A stretch of DNA of 13,727 nucleotides, from contig CAMWQY010000036.1 in NCBI GenBank assembly GCA_947176355.1, positions 1 through 13,727 of the forward strand. Reading direction: 5' to 3'. Positions 7,287 through 13,727 of the stretch are shown piece by piece. The stretch comes from an uncultured Porphyromonadaceae bacterium. Lineage in GTDB: Bacteria > Bacteroidota > Bacteroidia > Bacteroidales > Muribaculaceae. Under the pieces are notes generated by a model that saw only the letters and a program-made list of their open reading frames with translations, was not told where the DNA came from and searched no databases. The first letter of the stretch is position 1. Every line of letters begins with the position of its first letter. A program made the position numbers and the translations under genes.

Positions 7287-7986
7287 TATTGTCGCCTACT
7301 ACATGGGCTGCAACGCATGCATAGAGGGCAGCTGTCTCCAATCGGAGGCGGCTGCCCCCAAACGTCACAGGCACATAGCCATTTTCTACAGCCATGCTTA
7401 CTTCTTCCGGACTGAAGTCTCCCTCCGGACCTATCAATATTCTGACATTCCCTCCTTTGTATTCGTTTGCAAAACTGAGGAGGGGATAGGTGTCATCGCA
7501 ATAGCCAAGGCATCGGAAACCCTCGAATCCATCTGTGACAATCTTTTTAAAATCTATCGGCCCGATGATTTCCGGCTTATTCCCCTTGAGCGACTGATTC
7601 ATAGCAGAGATTGCTATCTTTTCGAGGCGGTCAGTTCGGAGTGTCTTGCGTTCACTCCTGTTGCATTTCATAAGTATGATTCTGTCAACTCCTATTTCTA
7701 CAGCCTTTTCTACAAGCCATTCGATCCTGTCGGCATTTTTCGATGGAGCTACGCATAATTCAAGTTGAAATCCCCACCACGGATGGATTTCTTCCATGGT
7801 GAGAATTTCTACTGCTGTATGTTTCGGATGTGCGTCAAGGATGACACATTCATATCGGTGTCCCTTCCCGTCAGTCACTATTATCTTGTCTCCCTCTTTC
7901 ATCCTGAGCACACGGCAACAATGCCCCGATTCTGTTTCGGGGAGCACTCCGGTGCTCTCTATCTCAGGAGCATAAAATTGAATCAT
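7276..7986 (-). CDS. rsmE: 16S rRNA m3U1498 methyltransferase
   Basis: RsmE methylates N3 of U1498 in 16S rRNA using S-adenosylmethionine, acting on assembled 30S subunits. The 236 residues are normal length. The N-terminal PUA-like part includes HCCRVLRMKEGD (22-33). The SPOUT part includes KNADRIEWLVEKAVEIGV (83-100), RSE (110-112), the segment AMNQS (128-132) and the knot motifs IGPEGDFSPEE (185-195) and SRLRLETAAL (212-221), which form the cofactor site. The start ATG is only 2 bases downstream of the transporter's stop, so it is the last gene of a four-gene unit. Its stop lies inside the mscS gene, and I see no hairpin terminator between the two convergent genes. Confidence 0.96.
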   Translation of the reverse strand: MIQFYAPEIESTGVLPETESGHCCRVLRMKEGDKIIVTDGKGHRYECVILDAHPKHTAVEILTMEEIHPWWGFQLELCVAPSKNADRIEWLVEKAVEIGVDRIILMKCNRSERKTLRTDRLEKIAISAMNQSLKGNKPEIIGPIDFKKIVTDGFEGFRCLGYCDDTYPLLSFANEYKGGNVRILIGPEGDFSPEEVSMAVENGYVPVTFGGSRLRLETAALYACVAAHVVGDNIKI

Positions 7987-7988
7987 GG

Positions 7989-9332
7989 TCAGATCTGGTC
8001 TTTGTCGTCAATAATTCCTCCGGCTGCAAGCCCATTCTTGTCTGCTGCCTGACTCTTACTGATATTTTCTTTTCTATTTTCCTTGAAAATGATAGCGAAT
8101 AACACTCCTACCACCAAAGCGTAGGCTGCAAAGATGAGCCAGCTCGTGTGCCATCCGTCTATCTGTGGAATCCCTGCCGGTTGTGTGAAGACCAGTTTCT
8201 CAAGGATTGCTCCGGCACTTAATGTCCCTATGGTGGCTCCCAAACCATTGGTCATGATCATAAACAGACCTTGGGCTGAACTCCTTATAGATGGGTCTGT
8301 CTCTTGGTCTACATAGAGTGACCCTGAGACATTGAAGAAGTCGAAGGCTATGCCGTATACTATCATGGAGAGTATGAATAGCCAAACAAGCTCACCGGGA
8401 TTGCCGATTCCGAAGAATCCGAAGCGTCCTACCCATGCAAACATCGACATCAGCATCATTCCCTTGATTCCAATACGCTTCAGGAAAAAAGGTATCAGAA
8501 GTATGCAAAGTGTTTCTGACATCTGCGACAATGATATCAATGCGTTGGCATTCTGGGCGCCCCATGTGTTGGCAAATTCTGCCACATCTTTGAATGATGT
8601 GATGAAGACGTTGCCATATCCATTGGTAATTTGGAGGCTCACTCCTAAAAGCATGGAGAAGATGAAGAATGTAGCCATTTTCTTTTGCTTGAAGAGTGAG
8701 AATGCTTTTAGCCCAAGCATATCGGATATCGAATTGGATGCAGCCTTGTTGGTTGGGCAATCGGGAAGCGTCAAAGCATAGATGCATAGCACTCCGCTGA
8801 GTATCGCCGATGTGATGAGCTGGCAATAGTTGGTCTGATATTGAGTGAAGTTGACAAAGAGCATTGCACAGATAAATCCGACCGTGCCGAATACCCTGAT
8901 GGGAGGAAATTCTTTGACTGTGTCAAGTCCGGCCTTTGTCAATGCTGAGTATGCCACGGAGTTGCTCAAGCCAATGGTGGGCATAAAGAATGCAACCGAT
9001 ACGGCGTAAAACCAGAATATTGTGTGGAACTCTACATTTTCACCTGCCATCATGCCGTAGATGCCGGCAGCTCCCATGAAAATGCCGGCTATAAGGTGGC
9101 AAATGCTGAGCATTCGTTGTGCATGAATCCATCTGTCGGCAACTATGCCTACAATGGCTGGCATGAAAATTGACACTATTCCTTGGATGGCATAAAACCA
9201 TTTGATGTCGTTGGCAAGTCCCACGCGTCCAAGATAATTACCCAAAGACGTGAGATAGGCTCCCCACACGGCAAATTCAAGAAAACTCATTATGGCGAGT
9301 CTGACCTTGAGAGGAAAATTTCCGTTGTTCAT
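7989..9332 (-). CDS. nupG: NupG/XapB-type nucleoside:H+ symporter (MFS)
   Basis: This 447-residue inner-membrane transporter with about 12 hydrophobic segments belongs to the nucleoside:H+ symporter family of the major facilitator superfamily. It should import nucleosides with protons. Extended similarity to E. coli NupG is visible: MSFLEFAVWGAYLTSLG (15-31), MPAIVGIVADRW (57-68), FPPIRVFGTVGFI (142-154), IFSMLLGVSLQITN (224-237), SQMSETL (269-275), SMIVYGIAFDFFNVSGS (322-338) and SSAQGLFMIMTNG (351-363). A polar tail from about 418 to the end is longer than in NupG and looks cytoplasmic and unstructured. The gene starts 15 bases after the murB-hydrolase stop and ends 2 bases before rsmE. Exact substrate (general nucleosides or xanthosine-like) cannot be told from sequence. 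Confidence 0.93.
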   Translation of the reverse strand: MNNGNFPLKVRLAIMSFLEFAVWGAYLTSLGNYLGRVGLANDIKWFYAIQGIVSIFMPAIVGIVADRWIHAQRMLSICHLIAGIFMGAAGIYGMMAGENVEFHTIFWFYAVSVAFFMPTIGLSNSVAYSALTKAGLDTVKEFPPIRVFGTVGFICAMLFVNFTQYQTNYCQLITSAILSGVLCIYALTLPDCPTNKAASNSISDMLGLKAFSLFKQKKMATFFIFSMLLGVSLQITNGYGNVFITSFKDVAEFANTWGAQNANALISLSQMSETLCILLIPFFLKRIGIKGMMLMSMFAWVGRFGFFGIGNPGELVWLFILSMIVYGIAFDFFNVSGSLYVDQETDPSIRSSAQGLFMIMTNGLGATIGTLSAGAILEKLVFTQPAGIPQIDGWHTSWLIFAAYALVVGVLFAIIFKENRKENISKSQAADKNGLAAGGIIDDKDQI

Positions 9333-9347
9333 GATGTATGAGATTTA

Positions 9348-11138
9348 TTAGTTAATCGTTATCACTTCTCCGTCGTAAGCAAATTCTACTCCGGGAGGTA
9401 AAATTGAGGCTATTTCTTCATGCTTGCCGAGATTATGGCATGCGTGAGTCAAATAGCAACGTTTTGGCTTGAGTTCCTCTATGAGGGCTAACGCCTCCGG
9501 AAGTATCAAGTGGGCAAAGTGCTCGTGGGTCACTCTAAGACAACTTAGGATAAGCACTTCGAGATTCTTGAGCTTCTCCTTTTCTTCATCAGATATTGTC
9601 TTTATATCTGTGATATATGCAAAGTCTCCAATCCTATATCCGTATATTGGAAGACTTCCGTGCATCACTTCAATCGGCTCAATCTTTAAGCCTTTGATCA
9701 TAAATGGATGGAGTCCGACCTCCTGCAGATCGAGTTTTGGAACGCCCGGATATGGGTGCTCTCTGAAGCAATAGTCTAAGCGCCTTCTTAGATCTTTTGC
9801 CGTCTGAGGATTGGTATAAATTGGAAGATCGTTTTCTATGCAGAAAGGGCGTACATCATCTATCCCTCCGACATGGTCATAGTGCTGATGTGTGAGTAGG
9901 ATGGTATCGATTTGACTCAGTCCGATGCGAAGTGCTTGCTGGCGAAGGTCGGGCGATGCATCTATCAATATTTTCATTCCGTGGGTTTCGACAAGTATGG
10001 ACGCTCTCAGCCTCTTGTCTTTCGGGTCCTCCGACATACAGGTAGGACAAGTGCATCCTATTTCCGGGACGCCTTTAGATGTACCGCTACCAAGAACGGT
10101 GACTTTAATTCTTGAGTCAATGTAGTTCACCTCCGGACGAAGCTCTATGCCATATTTGATCTTTACTGTCTTTATGATAAGATCAGCAAGTTGCGCTACG
10201 TCTTCGCCTGTAGCATTACCGGTATTTGCTATTACAAGAGCTTGTTTTGGCCATACCTCAGCCCCTCCTATTTTGTATCCTTTTAGTCCGGCATGATCTA
10301 TGAGCCATCCGCCGGAAAGCTTTACTTTCCCTTCTTGATCAGAAGGGTATTCCGGCATTTCAATGCCACGTGGCTTTATTTCCTGCTCAAAAAAATATTT
10401 ATTTACCTCAGGATTTTTGAAAAATGAGCCCGCGCTCCCTATTAGTGCAGGATTGGGCAATTTGCTGTCGCGAAGTCTGATCACTTCATCTGCAACTTCG
10501 CGTGTAGATGGAATCCTCCCTAATGTCTCTGCAAATTTCTTAAGCGGTGCATATTCAAGATTGTTTGCTCTTGTGTCGTATCTCAGTCTGTAGCTTACCT
10601 GCATCACAATGAGCTTCCCTTTTGCTTTATTTTTGAAAATGGAATCCCGATATCCAAACCTGCAATCCGCTTGCTTTAGTGTCACAGTTTTCCTCGATTC
10701 TGTATCGAAACACACTACTGAATGAATGAAATCTCCGGCTTCGGCTCCGTATGCCCCGACATTCTGCACTGCAGAGGCTCCCACTTCACCGGGTATTCCA
10801 GCCATGTTTTCCAACCCGGCGATGCCGTGGCTAATGCACCAATCTACGAGATCTGTCCATTTTTCGCCCGCGCCGGCTATGACGAAGACATTTTCCCGAT
10901 CCTTTACGTATTTTTGTATCCCTTTTATCCTGGAGTGAAGCACAATCCCATTAAATGTGCTGAGGAATAGAAGATTCGAGCCACTCCCTATATGCAGGAA
11001 TTCATTGTTTATAAATTCCGGTGTGCGACTCAGTTTAAGGAGATCTTTTTCATCTTCATATTCAGCGTATATGGCTGCTTGGGCACTCACCTTAAAGGTT
11101 GTGAGGGCAGTCAGATCTTTATTATATTCTATTGTCAT
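9348..11138 (-). CDS. murB: MurB fused to a PhnP-like metallo-beta-lactamase-fold hydrolase
   Basis: One uninterrupted 596-residue frame holds two enzymes. Residues 1-341 are MurB, the FAD- and NADPH-dependent reductase that makes UDP-MurNAc. They show GSGSNLLF (51-58), the AGIPGEVGASAVQNVGAYG segment (113-131), GYRDS (162-166), GSFFKNP (237-243, catalytic Ser238) and the closing PEVNYI (335-340, Glu336). Residues 344-596 are a complete metallo-beta-lactamase-fold hydrolase of the PhnP type, with VLGSGTSKGVPEIGC (348-362), a GCTCPTC cluster (361-367), the metal motif THQHYDH (416-422), His493, Asp511 and THACH (564-568). Such proteins are often phosphodiesterases; the substrate here is unknown. 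Only about 5 residues link them. No ATG lies at the junction, though a GTG (Val337) could start a separate hydrolase. The gene overlaps the lipoprotein stop as ATGA, suggesting translational coupling. Confidence 0.92.
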   Translation of the reverse strand: MTIEYNKDLTALTTFKVSAQAAIYAEYEDEKDLLKLSRTPEFINNEFLHIGSGSNLLFLSTFNGIVLHSRIKGIQKYVKDRENVFVIAGAGEKWTDLVDWCISHGIAGLENMAGIPGEVGASAVQNVGAYGAEAGDFIHSVVCFDTESRKTVTLKQADCRFGYRDSIFKNKAKGKLIVMQVSYRLRYDTRANNLEYAPLKKFAETLGRIPSTREVADEVIRLRDSKLPNPALIGSAGSFFKNPEVNKYFFEQEIKPRGIEMPEYPSDQEGKVKLSGGWLIDHAGLKGYKIGGAEVWPKQALVIANTGNATGEDVAQLADLIIKTVKIKYGIELRPEVNYIDSRIKVTVLGSGTSKGVPEIGCTCPTCMSEDPKDKRLRASILVETHGMKILIDASPDLRQQALRIGLSQIDTILLTHQHYDHVGGIDDVRPFCIENDLPIYTNPQTAKDLRRRLDYCFREHPYPGVPKLDLQEVGLHPFMIKGLKIEPIEVMHGSLPIYGYRIGDFAYITDIKTISDEEKEKLKNLEVLILSCLRVTHEHFAHLILPEALALIEELKPKRCYLTHACHNLGKHEEIASILPPGVEFAYDGEVITIN

Positions 11139-12100
11139 TGTCTGAAATTAGTTAAAAGTCCATCTTCAAACATCAGGTATGTTCCATCATTATATTGCCA
11201 GATATCAAGCGTCTGAGAACGATTGTGCCCCGACCTGACTTCGTCAGGATTGCCAATGGAGAGTTTGCATTCCTCTTTTGTCATTCCCGGTCCTATTTTT
11301 CCCATCTGTATAAGCCTCCAGTTTTCATCTGAAATATGTTGATATTTCCCTTTAGGATCTGTCAAGAAGAAATCGGAGGCAAAGTTTCGGCTGTCATGCG
11401 CATCCGCAGTGTAGTTCATCCTTAAATAAGCTTCTTCACCATCTTCGCCTTTTATCTTGATATTAATCGGGAAATCTCCCGTGCTTGGCAATACATCTGT
11501 TATCGTCACTTTGGCATATTTCAAACCCGACAGTCGGTTGCCTTTGCTGTCATACCATAGATTGTTTTTCGTCCATACAGTCTTTCCCAATATCTTTTCT
11601 TTCCATGAGTCTATTAAGTCTAAGTCAGAGAGCAATGGAAGTTTACTGCTTTCGATCTCCTTCATCGCTTCTGAAGTCGGTTTCTTTGTCCTATAGCGGA
11701 AAGTGTTGGAGCCATCTGAAAATATTATCACACACTCTTCTTTGAGATCAGGATTGATATAGCTGTCGACTCCCGTAAAGGTCAATATTTTACCGGTTAT
11801 ATCTTCGCTTGCCGGAGAAGACATGAGCTCTGTCGGCTCAAAAATATAAATGGTTCGGTCAGACATAGCAAGAAATCTTTTCCCTTCCTCCCAGGAGGAT
11901 AGGGGAGTGCCGTGTAGGCTTTCCGCTAATGTCTGCTCAGCGCTTTTCGTCATCAATTTTACTTCCTCCTTGCTCATTTTTATCTTGGGAGTGCTTTCTA
12001 TTCCTGTGCTGCAAGATGAAAAAAATACTAATGACACACCCACGACAATCAATTGGCGCAGATATCCGACGATTTTCCTATTTTTTTGAAATGTATTCAA
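11135..12100 (-). CDS. Probable lipoprotein with C-terminal BamE/SmpA-like segment
   Basis: A 321-residue protein with a long basic N-region (Lys6, Arg8, Lys9, Arg15), a hydrophobic stretch at 17-27 and FSSC ending at Cys30, a plausible lipobox for lipidation and anchoring in the envelope. Residues 268-320 resemble the small BamE/SmpA fold: KIGPGMTKEECKLSIGNPDEV (split as 268-277 and 278-288), a WQY at 301-303 and a closing FEDGLLTNF. The middle (about 40-260) is predicted mostly beta and polar, and I recognise no family. It heads the unit that includes murB, and its stop overlaps the murB start by 4 bases. Function is unknown; the similarity to BamE is limited to one short motif region and does not mean it assembles outer-membrane proteins. 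Confidence 0.75.
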   Translation of the reverse strand: MNTFQKNRKIVGYLRQLIVVGVSLVFFSSCSTGIESTPKIKMSKEEVKLMTKSAEQTLAESLHGTPLSSWEEGKRFLAMSDRTIYIFEPTELMSSPASEDITGKILTFTGVDSYINPDLKEECVIIFSDGSNTFRYRTKKPTSEAMKEIESSKLPLLSDLDLIDSWKEKILGKTVWTKNNLWYDSKGNRLSGLKYAKVTITDVLPSTGDFPINIKIKGEDGEEAYLRMNYTADAHDSRNFASDFFLTDPKGKYQHISDENWRLIQMGKIGPGMTKEECKLSIGNPDEVRSGHNRSQTLDIWQYNDGTYLMFEDGLLTNFRQ

Positions 12101-12156
12101 TTTGTTGTGGTGTAATGAAATGTGTATTTTGATGATGTTCTTTATGAAATCACTTG

Positions 12157-12164
12157 CAAAGTTA
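12157..12164 (-). promoter_or_regulatory. Likely -7 element for the lipoprotein-murB-nupG-rsmE unit
   Basis: On the minus strand this is TAACTTTG, an exact consensus match, 56 bases before the lipoprotein ATG. The expected -33 position falls in a run of T and A with no exact TTTG, so the promoter may rely on the -7 element and the A/T tract (12170-12187). It is an inverted copy of the -7 element of the divergent tRNA promoter. Confidence 0.5.
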
Positions 12165-12198
12165 ATGAATTTTTTTTTGAAAAAAAAGAGTTGAAAAA

Positions 12199-12230
12199 TT
12201 TGGTCAGATGAAAAAAAAGCAGTAACTTTG
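12199..12230 (+). promoter_or_regulatory. Promoter of the CAU tRNA gene
   Basis: TTTG (12199-12202), a 20-base spacer, and TAACTTTG (12223-12230) match the Bacteroidales consensus exactly. Transcription should begin near 12237, leaving a leader of about 45 bases to be trimmed from the tRNA precursor. A run of eight A lies in the spacer. Confidence 0.8.
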
Positions 12231-12280
12231 CACTCGCAAAAGGGAGGATAGACCTCTTGAATGCCTCGGAAATAAAAAAT

Positions 12281-12354
12281 GGCGGGATAGCTCAGTTGGT
12301 TAGAGCGTCGGATTCATAACCCGGAGGTCTCGAGTTCAATTCTCGATCCCGCTA
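12281..12354 (+). tRNA. tRNA-Met (CAU anticodon), probably elongator
   Basis: It folds as a cloverleaf: acceptor GGCGGGA with TCCCGCT (a G1-U72 pair), D stem GCTC/GAGC, anticodon loop TTCATAA with CAT at 12315-12317, and T arm TCGAG-TTCAATT-CTCGA. The paired first base argues against initiator tRNA. Elongator Met is most likely; tRNA-Ile with a modified CAU anticodon is not excluded. The 3' CCA is not encoded (the discriminator A is followed by CAA), so it must be added after transcription. The last pair of the anticodon stem is an A31/C39 mismatch, where a U39 would be expected. Confidence 0.9.
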
Positions 12355-12355
12355 C

Positions 12356-12385
12356 AAAAAGTCGCTTAATTAAGCGACTTTTTTT
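12356..12385 (+). terminator. Intrinsic terminator of the CAU tRNA gene
   Basis: A perfect 12-bp stem (12356-12367 with 12372-12383, core GTCGCTT) around loop AATT ends in seven T (12379-12385). It starts 2 bases beyond the tRNA discriminator. The stem has A-rich and T-rich ends, so it could terminate in both directions. Confidence 0.92.
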
Positions 12386-12421
12386 GTTGTGTCATAATAT
12401 ATGATTCCCAGACCTCAAGCC

Positions 12422-12452
12422 GTGGTAAGCAGGCATTCCTGCCTGCTCCCAC
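12422..12452. terminator. Hairpin after prfA
   Basis: AGCAGGCA (12428-12435) pairs exactly with TGCCTGCT (12440-12447) around TTCC. After a small bulge, GTGG (12422-12425) pairs with CCAC (12449-12452). It lies 15 bases past the prfA stop. Read on the prfA strand no U run follows; read on the plus strand a run of seven T begins 6 bases after the stem. It may mark the 3' end of prfA mRNA or back up the tRNA terminator. Confidence 0.5.
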
Positions 12453-12467
12453 TTTGAGTTTTTTTAT

Positions 12468-13571
12468 TTATATTTCGGAAGACTTTAATTTTTCAGCATT
12501 CTCAGCTACGATTAGCTTATCTATGCATTCCTGTATATATCCATCCATAAAAGAACTTAGATTATATACCGTATAATTAATGCGGTGATCGGTCATTCGT
12601 CCCTGTGGAAAGTTGTAGGTGCGTATCTTTGCCGAGCGGTCGCCTGTGCTGACCATGGTCTTTCTCTTTGATGCGATGTCGTCGAGATATTTCTGATGCT
12701 CGCGATCGTAAATGAAAGTCCTGAGTCGAGAAAGAGCCCTTTCCTTATTCTTGGGCTGGTCGCGCGTTTCAGTACACTCAATCAATATTTCTTCCACTAC
12801 GCCGGTGTTGGGATTCTTCCAGTTGTAGCGAAGGCGTACTCCGGATTCTACCTTGTTGACGTTCTGACCGCCGGCACCTCCGGAGCGGAAGGTGTCCCAT
12901 CTGATTTCTCCCTCATGGATCTCCACATCAAACTCCTCAGCTTCGGGAAGTACGGCTACAGTGGCAGCCGATGTGTGCACACGTCCCTGGGTCTCGGTCA
13001 CCGGAACTCGCTGCACTCGATGCACTCCGCTTTCATATTTCATAGTGCCATACACCCCGTCGCCTGTGAGTGTGAATACTATCTCCTTAAATCCTCCGGC
13101 AGCCCCTTCTGAAGTATTGCTTATCGAAAGTTCCCATCCCTTGCGTTCTGCATATTTCTGATACATTCTGAAAAGGTCTCCGGCAAAGAGGGCCGCTTCA
13201 TCCCCTCCTGTTCCTCCTCTGATCTCAACGACGCAGTTTTTCGAATCGTCAGGATCCGGTGGTATCATCAGCAATTTGATTTCCTCCTCAAGCTTTGGCA
13301 GTTCGCTCTGTGACTTGTCTAATTCTTCACGAGCCATTTGCCGCATCTCCTCATCCGACTCTTCTGAAAGGATCATTTTAGCTTCCTCAATATTCGATAG
13401 GGTATTGCGGTAAAGATTCGCTGTCTTTAATATCTTTTCAAGGTCATGATACTCCTTTGTCAGCCTCACATATCTTTTTTGATCGGCTATTACCGAAGGG
13501 TCTGTTATCAGCGTGGATATCTCGTCAAATTTCGCATCCAGTCCCTCAAGACGTTCTAATATAGTTGCCAT
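12468..13571 (-). CDS. prfA: Peptide chain release factor 1
   Basis: RF1 recognises UAA and UAG stop codons in the ribosome and triggers release of the finished protein. From the chosen ATG the product has 367 residues, close to the family's 355-370. The PxT codon-reading motif is PVT at 190-192 within RVQRVPVTETQGRVHTS, and the catalytic GGQ is at 234-236 within SGGAGGQNVNK. PVT rather than SPF marks RF1, not RF2. A coiled-coil-like N-terminal region (about 30-105) and a conserved RGGTGGDEA at 118-126 are also present. The frame is open upstream to an ATG at 13631, but those 20 extra residues run into the tRNA-Glu terminator and do not resemble RF1; MATILERLEG is the normal start. It lies downstream of tRNA-Glu on the same strand. 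Confidence 0.97.
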   Translation of the reverse strand: MATILERLEGLDAKFDEISTLITDPSVIADQKRYVRLTKEYHDLEKILKTANLYRNTLSNIEEAKMILSEESDEEMRQMAREELDKSQSELPKLEEEIKLLMIPPDPDDSKNCVVEIRGGTGGDEAALFAGDLFRMYQKYAERKGWELSISNTSEGAAGGFKEIVFTLTGDGVYGTMKYESGVHRVQRVPVTETQGRVHTSAATVAVLPEAEEFDVEIHEGEIRWDTFRSGGAGGQNVNKVESGVRLRYNWKNPNTGVVEEILIECTETRDQPKNKERALSRLRTFIYDREHQKYLDDIASKRKTMVSTGDRSAKIRTYNFPQGRMTDHRINYTVYNLSSFMDGYIQECIDKLIVAENAEKLKSSEI

Positions 13572-13610
13572 GTGAATATTTTCAAATGAAGTTGTTTGAA
13601 CTACTTCAAT

Positions 13611-13649
13611 ATATAAAAATAAGACCAACACTCTTCGAGTATTGGTCTT
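13611..13649 (-). terminator. Intrinsic terminator of tRNA-Glu
   Basis: On the minus strand AAGACCAATACT (13649-13638) pairs fully with AGTGTTGGTCTT (13632-13621), counting one U-G pair, around a 5-base loop. It is followed by ATTTTTATAT. The first base of the stem is the last A of the encoded CCA, so stem and mature tRNA end touch. It lies 40 bases before the prfA start. Confidence 0.88.
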
Positions 13650-13723
13650 GGTAGCCGATCCGGGACTCGAACCCGAGTCTCCACCGTGAGAGGGTGGCGT
13701 GCTAACCGCTACACTAATCGGCC
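13649..13723 (-). tRNA. tRNA-Glu (CUC anticodon)
   Basis: Read on the minus strand it folds well: acceptor GGCCGAT with ATCGGCT (G1-U72), anticodon stem CCACC/GGTGG around loop CTCTCAC with CTC at 34-36, and T arm with GTTCGAGTC. The 3' CCA is encoded (13651-13649). The anticodon reads GAG glutamate codons; a second tRNA-Glu with UUC presumably lies elsewhere. The gene is complete, ending 4 bases before the window edge. Confidence 0.93.
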
Positions 13724-13727
13724 TTTT

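Noticed and set aside
7303..7758. 151-residue open frame opposite rsmE
   Set aside because: It lies wholly within rsmE on the other strand and shows no recognisable motif.
8332..8781. 149-residue open frame opposite the nucleoside transporter
   Set aside because: It is antisense to a secure NupG-like gene and its composition reflects the reverse complement of membrane-helix codons.
12281..12354. Initiator tRNA-fMet
   Set aside because: The first acceptor position pairs (G1-U72), whereas bacterial initiator tRNAs have an unpaired first position and a G-C rich anticodon stem.
12696..13112. 138-residue open frame opposite prfA
   Set aside because: It is antisense to the conserved core of RF1, with no family features.
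13572..13631. 20-residue N-terminal extension of prfA
   Set aside because: The extra codons run into the tRNA-Glu terminator, and RF1 proteins normally start at the MATILERLEG position.

Overview
The window looks like chromosomal DNA of a member of the Bacteroidota, order Bacteroidales; a Muribaculaceae- or Bacteroides-like gut bacterium is my best guess, but I cannot fix the family from sequence alone. The reasons are: several promoters matching the Bacteroidales primary-sigma consensus (TTTG, about 20 bp, TAnnTTTG); start codons without obvious Shine-Dalgarno sequences; moderate-to-low GC with very AT-rich gaps between genes; and protein families typical of that order. There is no sign of phage, insertion sequences or CRISPR. 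Most genes are housekeeping genes.

Layout, left to right. 1-153: a short non-coding end with a strong hairpin after pgk. 154-1407 (-): pgk. 1408-1639: a compact back-to-back promoter region. 1640-3811 (+): a two-gene unit made of an AmgK-like sugar kinase fused to a RapZ C-terminal domain, followed by a MurU-like nucleotidyltransferase. 3805-3987 (-): a 60-residue, two-helix membrane protein overlapping the end of that unit. 4154-5569 (-): ndk followed by a secreted M23/LysM peptidoglycan hydrolase, ending in a strong terminator. 5570-5864: AT-rich divergent gap. 5865-7286 (+): a YbdG-like MscS channel, overlapping rsmE tail to tail. 7276-12100 (-): a tight four-gene unit read as lipoprotein, MurB fused to a metallo-beta-lactamase-fold hydrolase, NupG-like nucleoside transporter, rsmE. 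12101-12280: divergent promoters. 12281-12385 (+): tRNA with CAU anticodon and its terminator. 12468-13571 (-): prfA. 13611-13723 (-): tRNA-Glu(CUC) and its terminator.

The theme linking several genes is the cell wall. The kinase and nucleotidyltransferase resemble the AmgK/MurU salvage route, which turns recovered MurNAc into UDP-MurNAc. MurB makes the same UDP-MurNAc by the de novo route. The M23/LysM enzyme acts on the wall itself. In proteobacterial RapZ the C-terminal domain senses glucosamine-6-phosphate, so its fusion to the salvage kinase suggests a kinase with a built-in amino-sugar sensor. That is the most interesting hypothesis here. The second is the uninterrupted MurB/hydrolase fusion.
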